Translations under genes and position numbers: made by a program
NCBI RefSeq assembly: GCF_014203855.1
Contig: NZ_JACHJV010000001.1
Location: 6,820,001-6,884,000 of the forward strand
Source of the DNA: Kitasatospora kifunensis
Lineage (GTDB): Bacteria > Actinomycetota > Actinomycetes > Streptomycetales > Streptomycetaceae
Length of the DNA: 64,000 nt
Direction: 5' to 3'
Notes under the pieces: model-generated
What the model was told of the DNA's origin: nothing
What the model saw: only the letters and a program-made list of their open reading frames with translations
The model's database searches: none
Shown: positions 30,701-37,427 of the stretch, piece after piece
How the letters are laid out: each line of letters opens with the position of its first letter
Numbering within the stretch: the first letter of the stretch is position 1

Positions 30701-32454
30701 CCGCCGAGCAGTTGGGCGCGGCCGCCGGCGGCACGGGTGGCGGCTCGCTGTTCGGGGTGGACTGGACGCAGGTCCCGCGCCTGGCGCAGAGCGCGCAGGG
30801 TGCGGCCCAGCCGCCGTCCTGGCGGTGGCTGTCCACCGCGGAGGAGGTGGCGACCCTCGCGGAGGACGTGCTGTCCGGGGCCCCGGCCCCGCAGACCGTG
30901 CTGCTGGAGGCCGTCACCGGTGATGACGATGACAGCCCGCTGGATCTGACGGACCGGGTGCTGGAGGTGGTCCAGACCTGGTTGGCCGGTGCCGGGTTGG
31001 AGAACAGCCGGCTCGTGGTGGCGACTCGCGGCGCGGTGCCGGCCGGCGGTGACGCGGCGGTGACCGATCCGGCCGGTGCCGCCGTGTGGGGTCTGGTGCG
31101 TGCCGCGCAGGCGGAGAACCCGGATCGGATCGTCCTGCTCGACACGGATGACGTGACGGCCGCGGGCGTGGAGTCGTTGCTGGGCGCGGTGCTGGCCGTC
31201 GGTGAGCCGCAGGTGGCGGTGCGTGGCGAGGCGCTGTACGTGCCGCGCTTGGTGCGGGCCACAGCAGAGGGTGTGGCAGCAGCGGGTGCGGCCTCGGAGC
31301 CGGTCCTCGATCCGGCGGGCACGGTGCTGGTGACCGGCGGCACCGGGTCGCTGGGGGCGGTGCTGGCCCGGCACTTGGTGACCCGGCACGGCATCCGCCA
31401 CCTCGTGCTGACCAGTCGCCGCGGCCTGGAGGCCGCCGGTGCCCGTGAGTTGGTCGCCGAGCTGACCGAACTCGGTGCGAGCGAGGTCTCGGTGGCGGCC
31501 TGCGACGTGACCGAGCGGGATGCGGTGGCCGAGCTGCTGACCGCCGTCCAGCAGGACGGGCGGCGGCTGACGGCCGTGGTCCACGCGGCGGGTGTCTTCG
31601 ACGCCGGGGTGATCGGCGAGGTGGATCGGGAGCGGCTGGAGTGGGTCTTCGCGCCGAAGGTGACCGCCTTGCAGCAGCTGGACGAGCTCACCCGAAAGTT
31701 GGCGCCCGAGCTGGACGCGTTCGTCGTCTACTCCTCGATCTCGGCGGTTTTCCTGGGCGCGGGGACGGGGAGTTATGCGGCGGCGAACGCGTTCATGGAC
31801 GGGCTGATGGCCCGGCGCCGGGGAGCCGGCCTGCCGGCGCGGTCGCTGGCCTGGGGCCTGTGGGAGCAGAGCACCGGTATGGCGGCCAACACCGACGACC
31901 TCACCCGGAGCAGGCTGAACCGGCGTGGCGGTCTGCTGGCGATGACGTCCGAGGAGGGCATGGAGTTGTTCGACGCCGCGTTGCGCAGCGAGCGGACGCT
32001 GCTGGTGCCGGCCAAGCTCGACCTGCGGGCGCTGCGCGCCGACGCCGCGGCCGGCCGCGAGGTGCCGCCCCTGCTGCGGGGTCTGGTGCGCGCCAACCGC
32101 CAGTCGGCCCGCGTGACGGTCTCGGGTGACGAACGGCGGCTGCTCGCCGAGCGGTTGGCGGGGCTGTCCGCCGCCGAGCGCACGGCGGTCCTGCTGGACC
32201 TGGTGCGCGCCCAGGTGGCCGTGGTCCTCGGCTACAGCGCGACGCAGCAGGTCGCGGTGGACCAGGGTCTCTTCGAGATCGGCTTCGACTCGCTGACCGC
32301 GCTCGAACTGCGCAACCGGCTGGGCGAACTGGTCGGCACCAAGCTCGCCGCCGGTCTGGTCTTCGACCATCCGACGCCGGGAATGATCGTGGCGCACATG
32401 CACGAGCGCCTCTTCGGCGAGGACCTGGCGGGCCCGGCGGCCATCTCGGTCTGA
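21751..32454 (+). CDS. Type I modular ansamycin PKS, terminal modules E and F
   Basis: Terminal synthase of 3567 residues. The GTG at 21751 is chosen because it opens a typical PKS docking helix (MSTSYDKLVEALRKSLEE) 28 bp after the previous gene; the frame runs further upstream but only as an out-of-frame overlap with that gene. Module E: KS Cys206, AT Ser657 (GHSIGE/HAFH, malonyl), DH His959 with YGS at 1087 instead of YGP, KR 1425-1612 with FDG instead of LDD, ACP Ser1748. Module F: KS Cys1980 (KSNFGHAQ variant), AT Ser2427 (GHSQGE/YASH, methylmalonyl), DH His2737 but Glu2741 replaces the Gly of HxxxGxxxxP, KR 3187-3372 with FDA, ACP Ser3514 in a divergent LFEIGFDSL context. The protein ends shortly after this ACP, with neither a thioesterase nor a docking tail. 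This agrees with release by the amide synthase encoded next. Confidence 0.96.
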   Translation: MSTSYDKLVEALRKSLEEVGSLKKRNRQLLNASREPVAIVGMACRLPGGVTSPESLWRLVVEGRDGVSAFPDDRGWDLEALFDEDPEQTGTSYVDQGGFLHDAGQFDGGLFGISPREALAMDPQQRLLLETSWEALERAGIDPATITGTDVGVFSGIMGVDYFAGASVPPELEGFTGTGAAASVASGRVSYVFGFEGPAVTLDTACSSSLVAIHLAVQALRRGECSLALAGGATVMATPGLFIDFSRQRGLAADGRCKSYAEAADGTGWAEGAGVVVLERLSEARRNGHRVLAVVRGSAVNQDGASNGLTAPNGPSQQRVIRKALANAGLSTAEVDVVEGHGTGTVLGDPIEAQALLATYGQDRPAERPLWLGSLKSNIGHTQAAAGVAGVIKMIQAMRHGVLPPTLHVDTPSSQVDWSAGAVQLLTEAREWPQTDRPRRAGVSGFGVSGTNAHLILEQAPEEPEVERPDRDPAAGAVPLVVTAASARSLAGQAERLVSLVGDVDPVSLAGGLVSQRAVLAERAVVVAGSRDEALGGLGALARGEVNPFVVRGSSTGAGRTVVVFPGQGSQRVGMGGELSARYPVFAQALDEACAALDERLSGWVEHSVKDVILGAVPDGVLDRTVFTQAGLFAVETALFRLLESWGVRPDAVMGHSIGELTAAHVAGVLSLGDAAAVVAARGRLMQALPSGGAMVAVAASEAEVAELLGEVEGVDLAAVNGPSSVVLSGDEQAVLAAAARLAERGRKTKRLAVSHAFHSALMEPMLEEFATVLGQVSWGEARFPIISNVTGRVAQPGQLADPQYWVQHVRRPVRFADGVAAASGDVFVELGPGAALSSVVSETLDGQATCVPALRDGRPEAQTLLTAVAELFVRGNAVDWAKTLPTGADTAHLELPTYAFDHQHYWLQLTPSATDAASLGQGKADHPLLGAVLQLPQSDGLVLTSRLSLRTHAWLADHAVGGVVLVPGTGLVELAVRAGDEVGCGSLEELVIEAPLVVPEHGGVRVQVAVGGPDDRGARSVEIYSAREDTTTDADAWTRHATGTLTPTTAGEAEPEFDFTAWPPPGAQQVDITGGYDLLARAGYAYGSSFQCVHAVWRRGEEIFAEVALPEQHRDSAAGFGIHPGLLDAALHSSMLDAAAALAGAKTPDAATSDAATADEPVVRLPFAWNGLVLHAAGAASVRVRVVSAGPDTLSLEAVDDAGGLVLTLESLVSRAVSAEQLEAAAGAPGGDSLFGVEWTELAAVPGQEAGAAPSWARIATPDQVASLIESAEAAEAAEAPSAVLLEAVTSGDTDTPLALTQHVLTIIQHWLAAANLESCKLVVATRGAVPAGGDAAVTDPAGAAVWGLVRAAQAENPDRIVLLDADDVTSAAVESLLGAVLASEEPQVAVRGEALYVPRLVRATAEGVAAAGAASEPVLDPAGTVLVTGGTGSLGAVLARHLVTRHGIRHLVLTSRRGLEAAGAAELVTELTELGASEVSVAACDVTERDAVAELLTAVQQDGRRLTAVVHAAGVFDGGVIGELDPERLARAFAPKVTALQHLDDLTRELVPELDAFVVYSSISGVFLGAGTGSYAAANAFMDGLVARRRAAGLPGISLAWGPWEQNTGMGADLDDLSRSRMNRRGGVQPLSAADGLALFDAALHSDRALLVPVKLDLRAVRTAATAGSGVPPLLRGLVRPGRQLARAAAREGGAGLAGRLAGLPAVEREALLLAVVRTNVAAVLGHAGAEQVMAEKAFKDAGFDSLTAVELRNRLREATGLSLPATVVFDYPSPLALARYLHGELDGTVVAAGPVVATAAVHDPGDPVAIVGMACRLPGGVASPEDLWQLVAEGRDGVTLFPSDRGWGLEELFDSDPENQGTSYTDQGGFLHEAPLFDPGFFGISPREAQAMDPQQRLLLETSWEALERAGITPGALKGTDVGVFNGIMGVDYYAGGNVPAELGGFALTGAGASVASGRISYVFGFEGPAVTVDTACSSSLVAIHLAAQALRQGECSLALAGGSTVMSSPSMFMEFSRQRALAADGRCKSYADAADGTGWAEGAGVVVLERLSEARRNGHPVLAVLRGSAVNQDGASNGLTAPNGPSQQRVIRKALAAAGLTTAEVDLVEGHGTGTVLGDPIEAQALLATYGQGRPADQPLWLGSLKSNFGHAQAAAGVSGVIKMVQALRHGLMPATLHVDAPSTQVDWSAGAVELLTEARPWPQLDRPRRAGVSSFGLSGTNAHVILEEAPEEAELVRPQVEPVPGVVPLVVSAKSAASLSGQAGRLLPFVAGADLVSLAGALVSRRTVLAERAVVVAASPEEAQAGLGALAGGESNSTVVTGTSLVSGRTVLVFPGQGSQWVGMGRELLDSSPVFAERVAQCSAALERWVDWSLEEVLRGEAPAELLERVDVVQPASFAVMVGLAAVWASVGVLPDAVIGHSQGEIAAACVAGALSLEDAAQVVAVRSRVIAASLAGRGGMASVALPEADAQARLGRWSERVEVAAVNGPSSVVIAGDAEALDEALEVLKGEGVRVRRVAVDYASHTRHVEAVQEDLAKAFADIRSQAPLVPFFSTVTGEWVREPGALDGGYWYRNLRQQVRFNPAVESLLTEGHTVFVEASAHPVLVQPISELVDARDATALATGTLRRDEGGLRRLLLSMAELFVRGLPVDWSGILPTGADTAHVELPTYAFDHQHYWLPRAEPVTDAVSLGLAGVDHPLLGAVVEVPETGGLLCTSRLSLRTHPWLADHAVGEVVLVPGTGLVELAVRAGDEVACGTLDELVIEAPLILPAQGGVRVQVTVGGPDESGARTVAIYSTREETVGEPWTRHATGTLTTTATTATTSTAERTARFDFTSWPPPGAERVEVSPEQFYAGLLEHDYVYGPTFRGLRAAWRRGEEVFAEIALPEEDRDSAAGFGIHPALLDAALHAKAFLASGDERTMLPFAWNGLVLHAAGASSIRVRVAQPAPDALSLEAVDEFGGLVVTAQSLVFRPVAAEQLGAAAGGTGGGSLFGVDWTQVPRLAQSAQGAAQPPSWRWLSTAEEVATLAEDVLSGAPAPQTVLLEAVTGDDDDSPLDLTDRVLEVVQTWLAGAGLENSRLVVATRGAVPAGGDAAVTDPAGAAVWGLVRAAQAENPDRIVLLDTDDVTAAGVESLLGAVLAVGEPQVAVRGEALYVPRLVRATAEGVAAAGAASEPVLDPAGTVLVTGGTGSLGAVLARHLVTRHGIRHLVLTSRRGLEAAGARELVAELTELGASEVSVAACDVTERDAVAELLTAVQQDGRRLTAVVHAAGVFDAGVIGEVDRERLEWVFAPKVTALQQLDELTRKLAPELDAFVVYSSISAVFLGAGTGSYAAANAFMDGLMARRRGAGLPARSLAWGLWEQSTGMAANTDDLTRSRLNRRGGLLAMTSEEGMELFDAALRSERTLLVPAKLDLRALRADAAAGREVPPLLRGLVRANRQSARVTVSGDERRLLAERLAGLSAAERTAVLLDLVRAQVAVVLGYSATQQVAVDQGLFEIGFDSLTALELRNRLGELVGTKLAAGLVFDHPTPGMIVAHMHERLFGEDLAGPAAISV

Positions 32455-32533
32455 GTCGTCCGCGGCGCGACCGTGGCACTGGTGAAGTAGATGACCTGGG
32501 CCGGCAGTTGAGGAAGAGAGAGGAGATGACGGT

Positions 32534-33313
32534 ATGTTTGACACGGACGCCTATCTGCGGCGCATCGGCTGCGCCGGGGAGACCGGCGTGGACCTCGACA
32601 CGCTGCGAAGGCTGCACAAGCACCACCTGATGGCGATTCCGTACAACATCGCCGCGCAGGATTTCAGCGAGGGCGTCAACCTCGTCGCGCTTGACGAGGA
32701 CGAGGTGTTCGAGACGGCCATCCTCGGCGGGCGGGGTGGTACCTGCTTCCAGCTGAACCGCCTGTTCTTCCGACTGCTGGGCGAACTCGGCTACGAGGTG
32801 TCGCTGTTGGCGGGCAGCACCGCCGAGGGCTGGGAGAATTTCGGCACCGAGATCGAGCACATGTTCATCCGGGTCACGCTGGACGACGAGCAGTGGCTGG
32901 TGGACGTGGGCTACCCGGGACCGTCCTACCTCGAACCACTGCTGGTGAGCGAGGCGGTGCAGACCCAGTACGGATCCCAGTTCCGGCTGGTCGACAAGGG
33001 CGACGGCGACTTCGCCCTGCAGCGCCGTGGGCGGGTGAGCCGCTGGAGCGTGGTCTACCTCTTCAAACTGCTGGCCCGCCAATGGGACGACTGGAAGGCG
33101 CTGGAGGACCACGCGCGCCAGAATCCGGCGCCCGCTCCCGAGGGGGACCTGCAAGGCGTGCTGTACGGCCGGGCTTTCGAGAACGGTCAGGTCGTCCTCA
33201 AGGGACGGCGGCATCTGACGGTCCGTGACGGTCGGGAGCGGGTGCGCACCGTCGTCGACGACGACGAGCACCGGGCACTGGCCACCGCGATCGTGTCCGG
33301 GGATCTCCCCTGA
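32534..33313 (+). CDS. rifF: Ansamycin amide synthase (RifF type, arylamine N-acetyltransferase family)
   Basis: Releases the finished chain from the last ACP by joining the AHBA amine to the C1 carboxyl, closing the macrolactam. The 259-residue product has the arylamine N-acetyltransferase layout: Cys71 in RGGTCFQLN, His109 in EHMFIRV and Asp124 in VDVG form the Cys-His-Asp triad. The ATG at 32534 is preceded by an AGAGGAG site; a nearer upstream ATG is out of frame. It lies 79 bp after the terminal PKS gene, which lacks a thioesterase domain, as in other ansamycin clusters. Naphthalenic ansamycins typically keep this gene order. Confidence 0.93.
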   Translation: MFDTDAYLRRIGCAGETGVDLDTLRRLHKHHLMAIPYNIAAQDFSEGVNLVALDEDEVFETAILGGRGGTCFQLNRLFFRLLGELGYEVSLLAGSTAEGWENFGTEIEHMFIRVTLDDEQWLVDVGYPGPSYLEPLLVSEAVQTQYGSQFRLVDKGDGDFALQRRGRVSRWSVVYLFKLLARQWDDWKALEDHARQNPAPAPEGDLQGVLYGRAFENGQVVLKGRRHLTVRDGRERVRTVVDDDEHRALATAIVSGDLP

Positions 33314-33382
33314 CCGGAAAGAGCACCATCCGTAGGCGATCCGAAATCAAGACCCTGAGAACGAAGTCTGGAAGGGAATCCA

Positions 33383-34726
33383 ATGGCGAAGAACTCGGCC
33401 GATGTGGTTGTCATCGGCGGTGGCCCGGCCGGCGCGGTGAGCGCCTTTGTCCTGGCCAAGCAGGGCCATTCCGTGGTGCTCCTGGAGCGTGACGAGTTTC
33501 CGCGCTTCCACATCGGCGAGTCCATGCTGCCGTACATGATCGGACTCTTCGATCGGATCGGCCTGCGGGATGCCCTGGAGGCCGGTGGATACGTCCCGAA
33601 GTTCGGTGGCGAGTTCATCGACCCGACGGAGACGAAGTTCTTCTCCGGCGTTTTCCGCGCGGATTTCAGCCTGCAGGGTGAGGGCCGGTTCGAGAGCGCT
33701 TTCCAGGTCGAGCGCGCCAGGTTCGACGCGATGCTGGTGGAGGAGGCGGCCAAGGCGGGTGCGCAGGTCCACCTCGGCGCCGCCGTCAAGGAACTGCTGA
33801 TGGACGGTGACCGGATGGTCGGCGTCACCTACGAGAAGGACGGCGAGGAGCACGAGGTCCGCTCCACGTACGTGATCGACGCCAGCGGCCGGTCGGGGCG
33901 GATCGCGAACAAGCTGGGGCTGCGCAAGGCGCTGGAGAAGCTCCGCATGGTGGGGGTGTTCCGGCACTACAGCGGGCTGGACGAGAAGCACAACCTCGGC
34001 GCCGAGGGCGACATCCAGGTCGGCGCGCACGACGACGGCTGGGTCTGGGCGATCCCGATCTCCAAGGACGTCATCAGCGTGGGCACGGTGATGCCGCGCG
34101 ACGTGTTCCGCAAGGGCACGCCGGAGGAGGTGTTCCAGGAGCACCTGGCCCGGGTGCCGCGGATCACCGCGCGGCTGGCCGGGACGACCCCGAGCATGGA
34201 CCTGAAGATCGAGACCGACTACTGCTACCGCGCGGAGACCGTCACCGGCCCCGGCTGGGTGATGGTCGGCGACGCGGGCTGCTTCGGCGACCCGATGTTC
34301 TCCGGCGGGGTGCTCATCGCGACGGCCACCGCGGCCCGCGCCGCCGAGACGCTCAGCGCCGCACTCAAGAGCCCGGCGGACGCCGACCAGCTGATCGAGG
34401 AGTACGCCAACTACTTCAAGACCGGCTACGACACCTACATCCGGCTCATCTACGCCTTCTACGACGGCGAGTTGGTGTCGGTGGCGGCCGACGCCGGGCG
34501 GACCACCTCGCGCGACGCCCTGGAGCGGTACCTGATCCGGCTGATCGGCGGCGACTTCTGGAGCGAGCACAACGCGGTCGCGCAGGAGATGCGCCGGCGC
34601 ACCGAGTGGGACACCTTCGCGCCGTTCCCGCGGGTCTTCGGCTGCCCGTCCTACCCCCAGCTAGAGGAGCACGACCGCAAGGAGCGGGCCGAGGCGCGCA
34701 TCCTGCGGGTGACCACCGGCCAGTAA
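33383..34726 (+). CDS. FAD-dependent halogenase-like tailoring enzyme
   Basis: Predicted flavin-dependent halogenase acting on the ansamycin aromatic core. The 447-residue protein has the FAD-binding GGGPAG at residues 12-17, FHIGES near 42, and GWVWAIP at 219-225, which is the GWxWxIP signature of flavin halogenases. Lys73 in VPKFGG is a candidate for the halogenase active-site lysine. GDAGCFGDPMFSGGV near residue 294 is the second FAD contact region. The ATG at 33383 has a GAAGGGAA site. It sits 69 bp after the amide synthase gene. The family also contains geranylgeranyl-reductase-like and hydroxylating members, so chlorination is likely but not certain; naphthomycin A and ansamitocin are chlorinated by comparable enzymes. 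Confidence 0.8.
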   Translation: MAKNSADVVVIGGGPAGAVSAFVLAKQGHSVVLLERDEFPRFHIGESMLPYMIGLFDRIGLRDALEAGGYVPKFGGEFIDPTETKFFSGVFRADFSLQGEGRFESAFQVERARFDAMLVEEAAKAGAQVHLGAAVKELLMDGDRMVGVTYEKDGEEHEVRSTYVIDASGRSGRIANKLGLRKALEKLRMVGVFRHYSGLDEKHNLGAEGDIQVGAHDDGWVWAIPISKDVISVGTVMPRDVFRKGTPEEVFQEHLARVPRITARLAGTTPSMDLKIETDYCYRAETVTGPGWVMVGDAGCFGDPMFSGGVLIATATAARAAETLSAALKSPADADQLIEEYANYFKTGYDTYIRLIYAFYDGELVSVAADAGRTTSRDALERYLIRLIGGDFWSEHNAVAQEMRRRTEWDTFAPFPRVFGCPSYPQLEEHDRKERAEARILRVTTGQ

Positions 34727-34750
34727 CGGCCGGCCGGAGCCTGCCGCATC

Positions 34751-34785
34751 TGCCGGCCCGGCGGCGAGCTGTCGCCGGGCCGGCA
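34751..34785 (+). terminator. GC-rich hairpin after the halogenase gene
   Basis: Two perfect 13-bp arms (34751-34763 and 34773-34785) flank a 9-nt loop, 25 bp after the halogenase stop and 81 bp before the next gene. There is no T-run, so it may end transcription only weakly or stabilise the mRNA end. Confidence 0.5.
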
Positions 34786-34866
34786 GCCGCGGTGCCAGAT
34801 CGGCGTTCGACGTGCCACGTCGGCCTTCTACCGAAGCCGGCGTTCTACAGAACAGGTTGAAGCGGC

Positions 34867-35988
34867 GTGAGAGAACAAGTTCCGGTCCGCATCGGCGACC
34901 GTTCGTATGACGTGCTCATCGGCTCGGGGGTGCGCTCCTCGCTGGCCGGAATCATCGAGGGGCTGGGCGCCCGGCGGGTGGCGGTGGTGTCCGCGCGGCC
35001 CGCCCAGTGGGTGCCCGACACCGGGGTGGAGACCCTGCTGCTGCCCGCCCGGGACGGTGAGCCGGACAAGAACCTCGCCACCGTCGAGGCCCTGTGCGCG
35101 CAGTTCGTGCGCTTCGGGCTCACCCGGTCCGACGCCGTGGTCTCCTGCGGGGGCGGCACGACCACCGATGTCGTGGGGTTGGCGGCGGCCCTCTACCACC
35201 GCGGGGTGCCCGTGGTGCACCTGCCGACGACGCTGCTGGCGCAGGTGGACGCCAGCGTCGGCGGCAAGACGGCGGTCAACCTGCCGTCCGGCAAGAACCT
35301 GGTGGGTGCCTACTGGCAACCCGCCGCCGTGCTGTGCGACACCGACTACCTGTCGACGCTGCCGCGCCGTGAGCTGCTCAACGGGCTCGGCGAGATCGCC
35401 CGTTGCCACTTCATCGGCGCCGGCGACCTGCGCGGCCTGCCGCTGGCGGAGCAGATCGCCGCCAGCGTCACCCTCAAGGCCGGCATCGTCTCGGCCGACG
35501 AGCGGGACACCGGCCTGCGGCACCTGCTCAACTACGGCCACACGCTGGGCCACGCCCTTGAGGTGGCCACGGACTTCGCCATGCGCCACGGCGAGGCGGT
35601 CGCGGTCGGCACGGTCTTCGCGGGCGAGCTCGCGGGCGCCCTGGACCGGATCGGCTCGGACCGGGTGGCCGAGCACCGGGCGGTCGTCGACTCCTACGGG
35701 CTGCCCACCGCCCTGCCCGAGGGCATCGAGGTGGCCGAGCTGATCCGCCTGATGCGGCGGGACAAGAAGGCGCTCTCCGGGCTCGCCTTCGTGCTGGACG
35801 GACCGACGGGCGCGGCCCTGGTCCAGGACGTGCCCGAACAGGTGGTCGCACAGGTCCTGGAACGGCTACCGCGGCAGCCGCTGGCCCACCTCGTCGGGCC
35901 CGGCACAGCGGGGTCGGGCGAAACGGCCGCAGCCGATACGGGCCAAACCGACACAGGCTCAGCCGAAACGAGAGCAACGGTGGCATGA
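34867..35988 (+). CDS. rifG: Aminodehydroquinate synthase (RifG type)
   Basis: Forms 5-amino-5-deoxy-3-dehydroquinate from aminoDAHP in AHBA starter-unit synthesis. The 373-residue protein is a dehydroquinate synthase homologue: GGGTTTDVVG at 95-104, PTTLLAQVDASVGGKTAVN, and metal ligands Glu176, His225 (NYGHTLGH) and His241 (RHGEA). The lysine usual after the Glu ligand in dehydroquinate synthases is replaced (GEIARCHF), as expected of an amino-shikimate variant. The start is GTG at 34867 with a weak ribosome site. A Thr/Ala-rich tail of about 25 residues follows the fold. Its stop overlaps the next start (ATGA), so the genes are probably translationally coupled. Confidence 0.93.
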   Translation: MREQVPVRIGDRSYDVLIGSGVRSSLAGIIEGLGARRVAVVSARPAQWVPDTGVETLLLPARDGEPDKNLATVEALCAQFVRFGLTRSDAVVSCGGGTTTDVVGLAAALYHRGVPVVHLPTTLLAQVDASVGGKTAVNLPSGKNLVGAYWQPAAVLCDTDYLSTLPRRELLNGLGEIARCHFIGAGDLRGLPLAEQIAASVTLKAGIVSADERDTGLRHLLNYGHTLGHALEVATDFAMRHGEAVAVGTVFAGELAGALDRIGSDRVAEHRAVVDSYGLPTALPEGIEVAELIRLMRRDKKALSGLAFVLDGPTGAALVQDVPEQVVAQVLERLPRQPLAHLVGPGTAGSGETAAADTGQTDTGSAETRATVA

Positions 35989-37427
35989 GGTACTCAGCAC
36001 CCAGGTCGCCCGGTGACCGGCGCCCTGACCGGAACCGATCCGCGCCACCGCGACCGCTCGCGGACCACGTGCTCGCGCAGCGCCTGGTCGCGGCGCTGGC
36101 CCGGCCCGCGGCGCAGCAGCCCCTCTGGCCGGACCCGGCCCGCACGGCGGCGGTGGTCCGACAACTGCGCGAGGCGGCCCCGATCGTGACGCCGGCCGAG
36201 ACCGCGCGGCTGTCCGCGCGGCTGGCGGCCGTCGCCCGGGGCGAGGCGTTCCTGCTCCAGGGCGGGGACTGCGCGGAGACCTTCGCCGACAACACCGAGC
36301 CGCACCTGCGGGCCAACCTGGGGCTGCTGAAGCGGATCGCGCTGGTGCTCACCCATGCCGCGGGCCGGCCCGTGGTGCCGGTGGCCCGGCTCGCGGGCCA
36401 GTACGCCAAGCCGCGCTCCCAACCCGTCGACGCGCAGGGGCTGCCGGTCTACCGCGGCGACATCATCAACTCCGTCGAGCCCACCCTCGCGGCCCGAACC
36501 CCCGACCCGCACCGGATGCTGCGGGCCCACGCCAACGCGGCGCGGGCGATGGCCTGGGCCCGCAGGATCTGCCGGGAGGAGCTGGCCGACCCGCACGCCC
36601 TGCACCAGCAGAACCTGCGCTTCGTCGGCAGCTCGCCCGTCGGCGCCCGGCACCTGCGGCAGGCCGAGGAGCTGGACCGCAGCCTGCGCTTCATGGCCGG
36701 GCTCGGCACCCGCGGGCGCACCGCGCAGCAGAGCGAGATCTACGTCAGTCACGAGGCCCTGCTGCTGGACTACGAGTCCGCCCTGCTGTGGGCGGACACC
36801 CGCGGACCGGAGCCGCTCTTCTCCAGCGGGCTGGCGCACTTCCTGTGGATCGGGGAACGCACCCGCGGGCTCGACGGCGCGCACATCGCCTTCGCCGAGC
36901 TGCTGTCCAACCCGATCGGGGTGAAGATCGGCCCGAACACCACGCCCGAGCAGGCGGTGGAGTACGTGCGCCGGCTCGACCCGCACGCCACGCCCGGGCG
37001 GCTGACGCTGATCAGCCGGATGGGGCACGCGCAGGTGCGCGAGGTGCTGCCGCCGATCGTGGAGAAGGTCACCGCCTCCGGCCACCAGGTCATCTGGCAG
37101 TGCGACCCGATGCACGGCAACTCCCAGACCTCGGGCAACGGTTACAAGACCCGCCGGTTCAGCCACATCATCGAGGAGATCACCGGGTTCTTCGAGGTCC
37201 ATCGGGAGCTCGGCACCCACCCCGGCGGCCTGCACCTGGAGGCGACCGGCGAGGACGTCACCGAGTGCCTCGGCGGCGCGCGGGGACTGGGCGAGGACGA
37301 CCTGCCGGCCCGCTACCGCACCGCCTGCGACCCGCGCCTGAACGCCGAGCAGTCGATGGAACTCGCCTTCACCGTCGCGGACCTGCTCGCCGAGAGCACG
37401 GTGCACCACCTTGAGAGGGCACGTTGA
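35985..37427 (+). CDS. rifH: AminoDAHP synthase (RifH type, class II DAHP synthase)
   Basis: Catalyses the first committed aminoshikimate step, condensing phosphoenolpyruvate with imino-erythrose 4-phosphate. The 480-residue protein is a plant-type (class II) DAHP synthase: QGGDCAETF, VPVARLAGQYAKPRS, RGDIINSV, SHEALLLDYESALLW, KIGPNTTPEQ and WQCDPMHGN motifs are all present in order. The Cys of GDCAE and the CDPMHGN region are metal-site elements in this family. ATG at 35985 overlaps the upstream stop by 4 bp, and its own stop overlaps the next TTG start. Confidence 0.94.
   Translation: MRYSAPRSPGDRRPDRNRSAPPRPLADHVLAQRLVAALARPAAQQPLWPDPARTAAVVRQLREAAPIVTPAETARLSARLAAVARGEAFLLQGGDCAETFADNTEPHLRANLGLLKRIALVLTHAAGRPVVPVARLAGQYAKPRSQPVDAQGLPVYRGDIINSVEPTLAARTPDPHRMLRAHANAARAMAWARRICREELADPHALHQQNLRFVGSSPVGARHLRQAEELDRSLRFMAGLGTRGRTAQQSEIYVSHEALLLDYESALLWADTRGPEPLFSSGLAHFLWIGERTRGLDGAHIAFAELLSNPIGVKIGPNTTPEQAVEYVRRLDPHATPGRLTLISRMGHAQVREVLPPIVEKVTASGHQVIWQCDPMHGNSQTSGNGYKTRRFSHIIEEITGFFEVHRELGTHPGGLHLEATGEDVTECLGGARGLGEDDLPARYRTACDPRLNAEQSMELAFTVADLLAESTVHHLERAR

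Noticed and set aside
2..32454. A fully conjugated hexaene product, since all six modules contain DH with His and Asp
   Set aside because: Rifamycin-type synthases contain unused DH domains with good motifs, and B and C have a specific YGP change. A triene plus two alcohols fits better.
32534..33313. Plain arylamine N-acetyltransferase for drug detoxification
   Set aside because: Its place directly after a thioesterase-less terminal PKS and among AHBA genes identifies it as the macrolactam-forming amide synthase.
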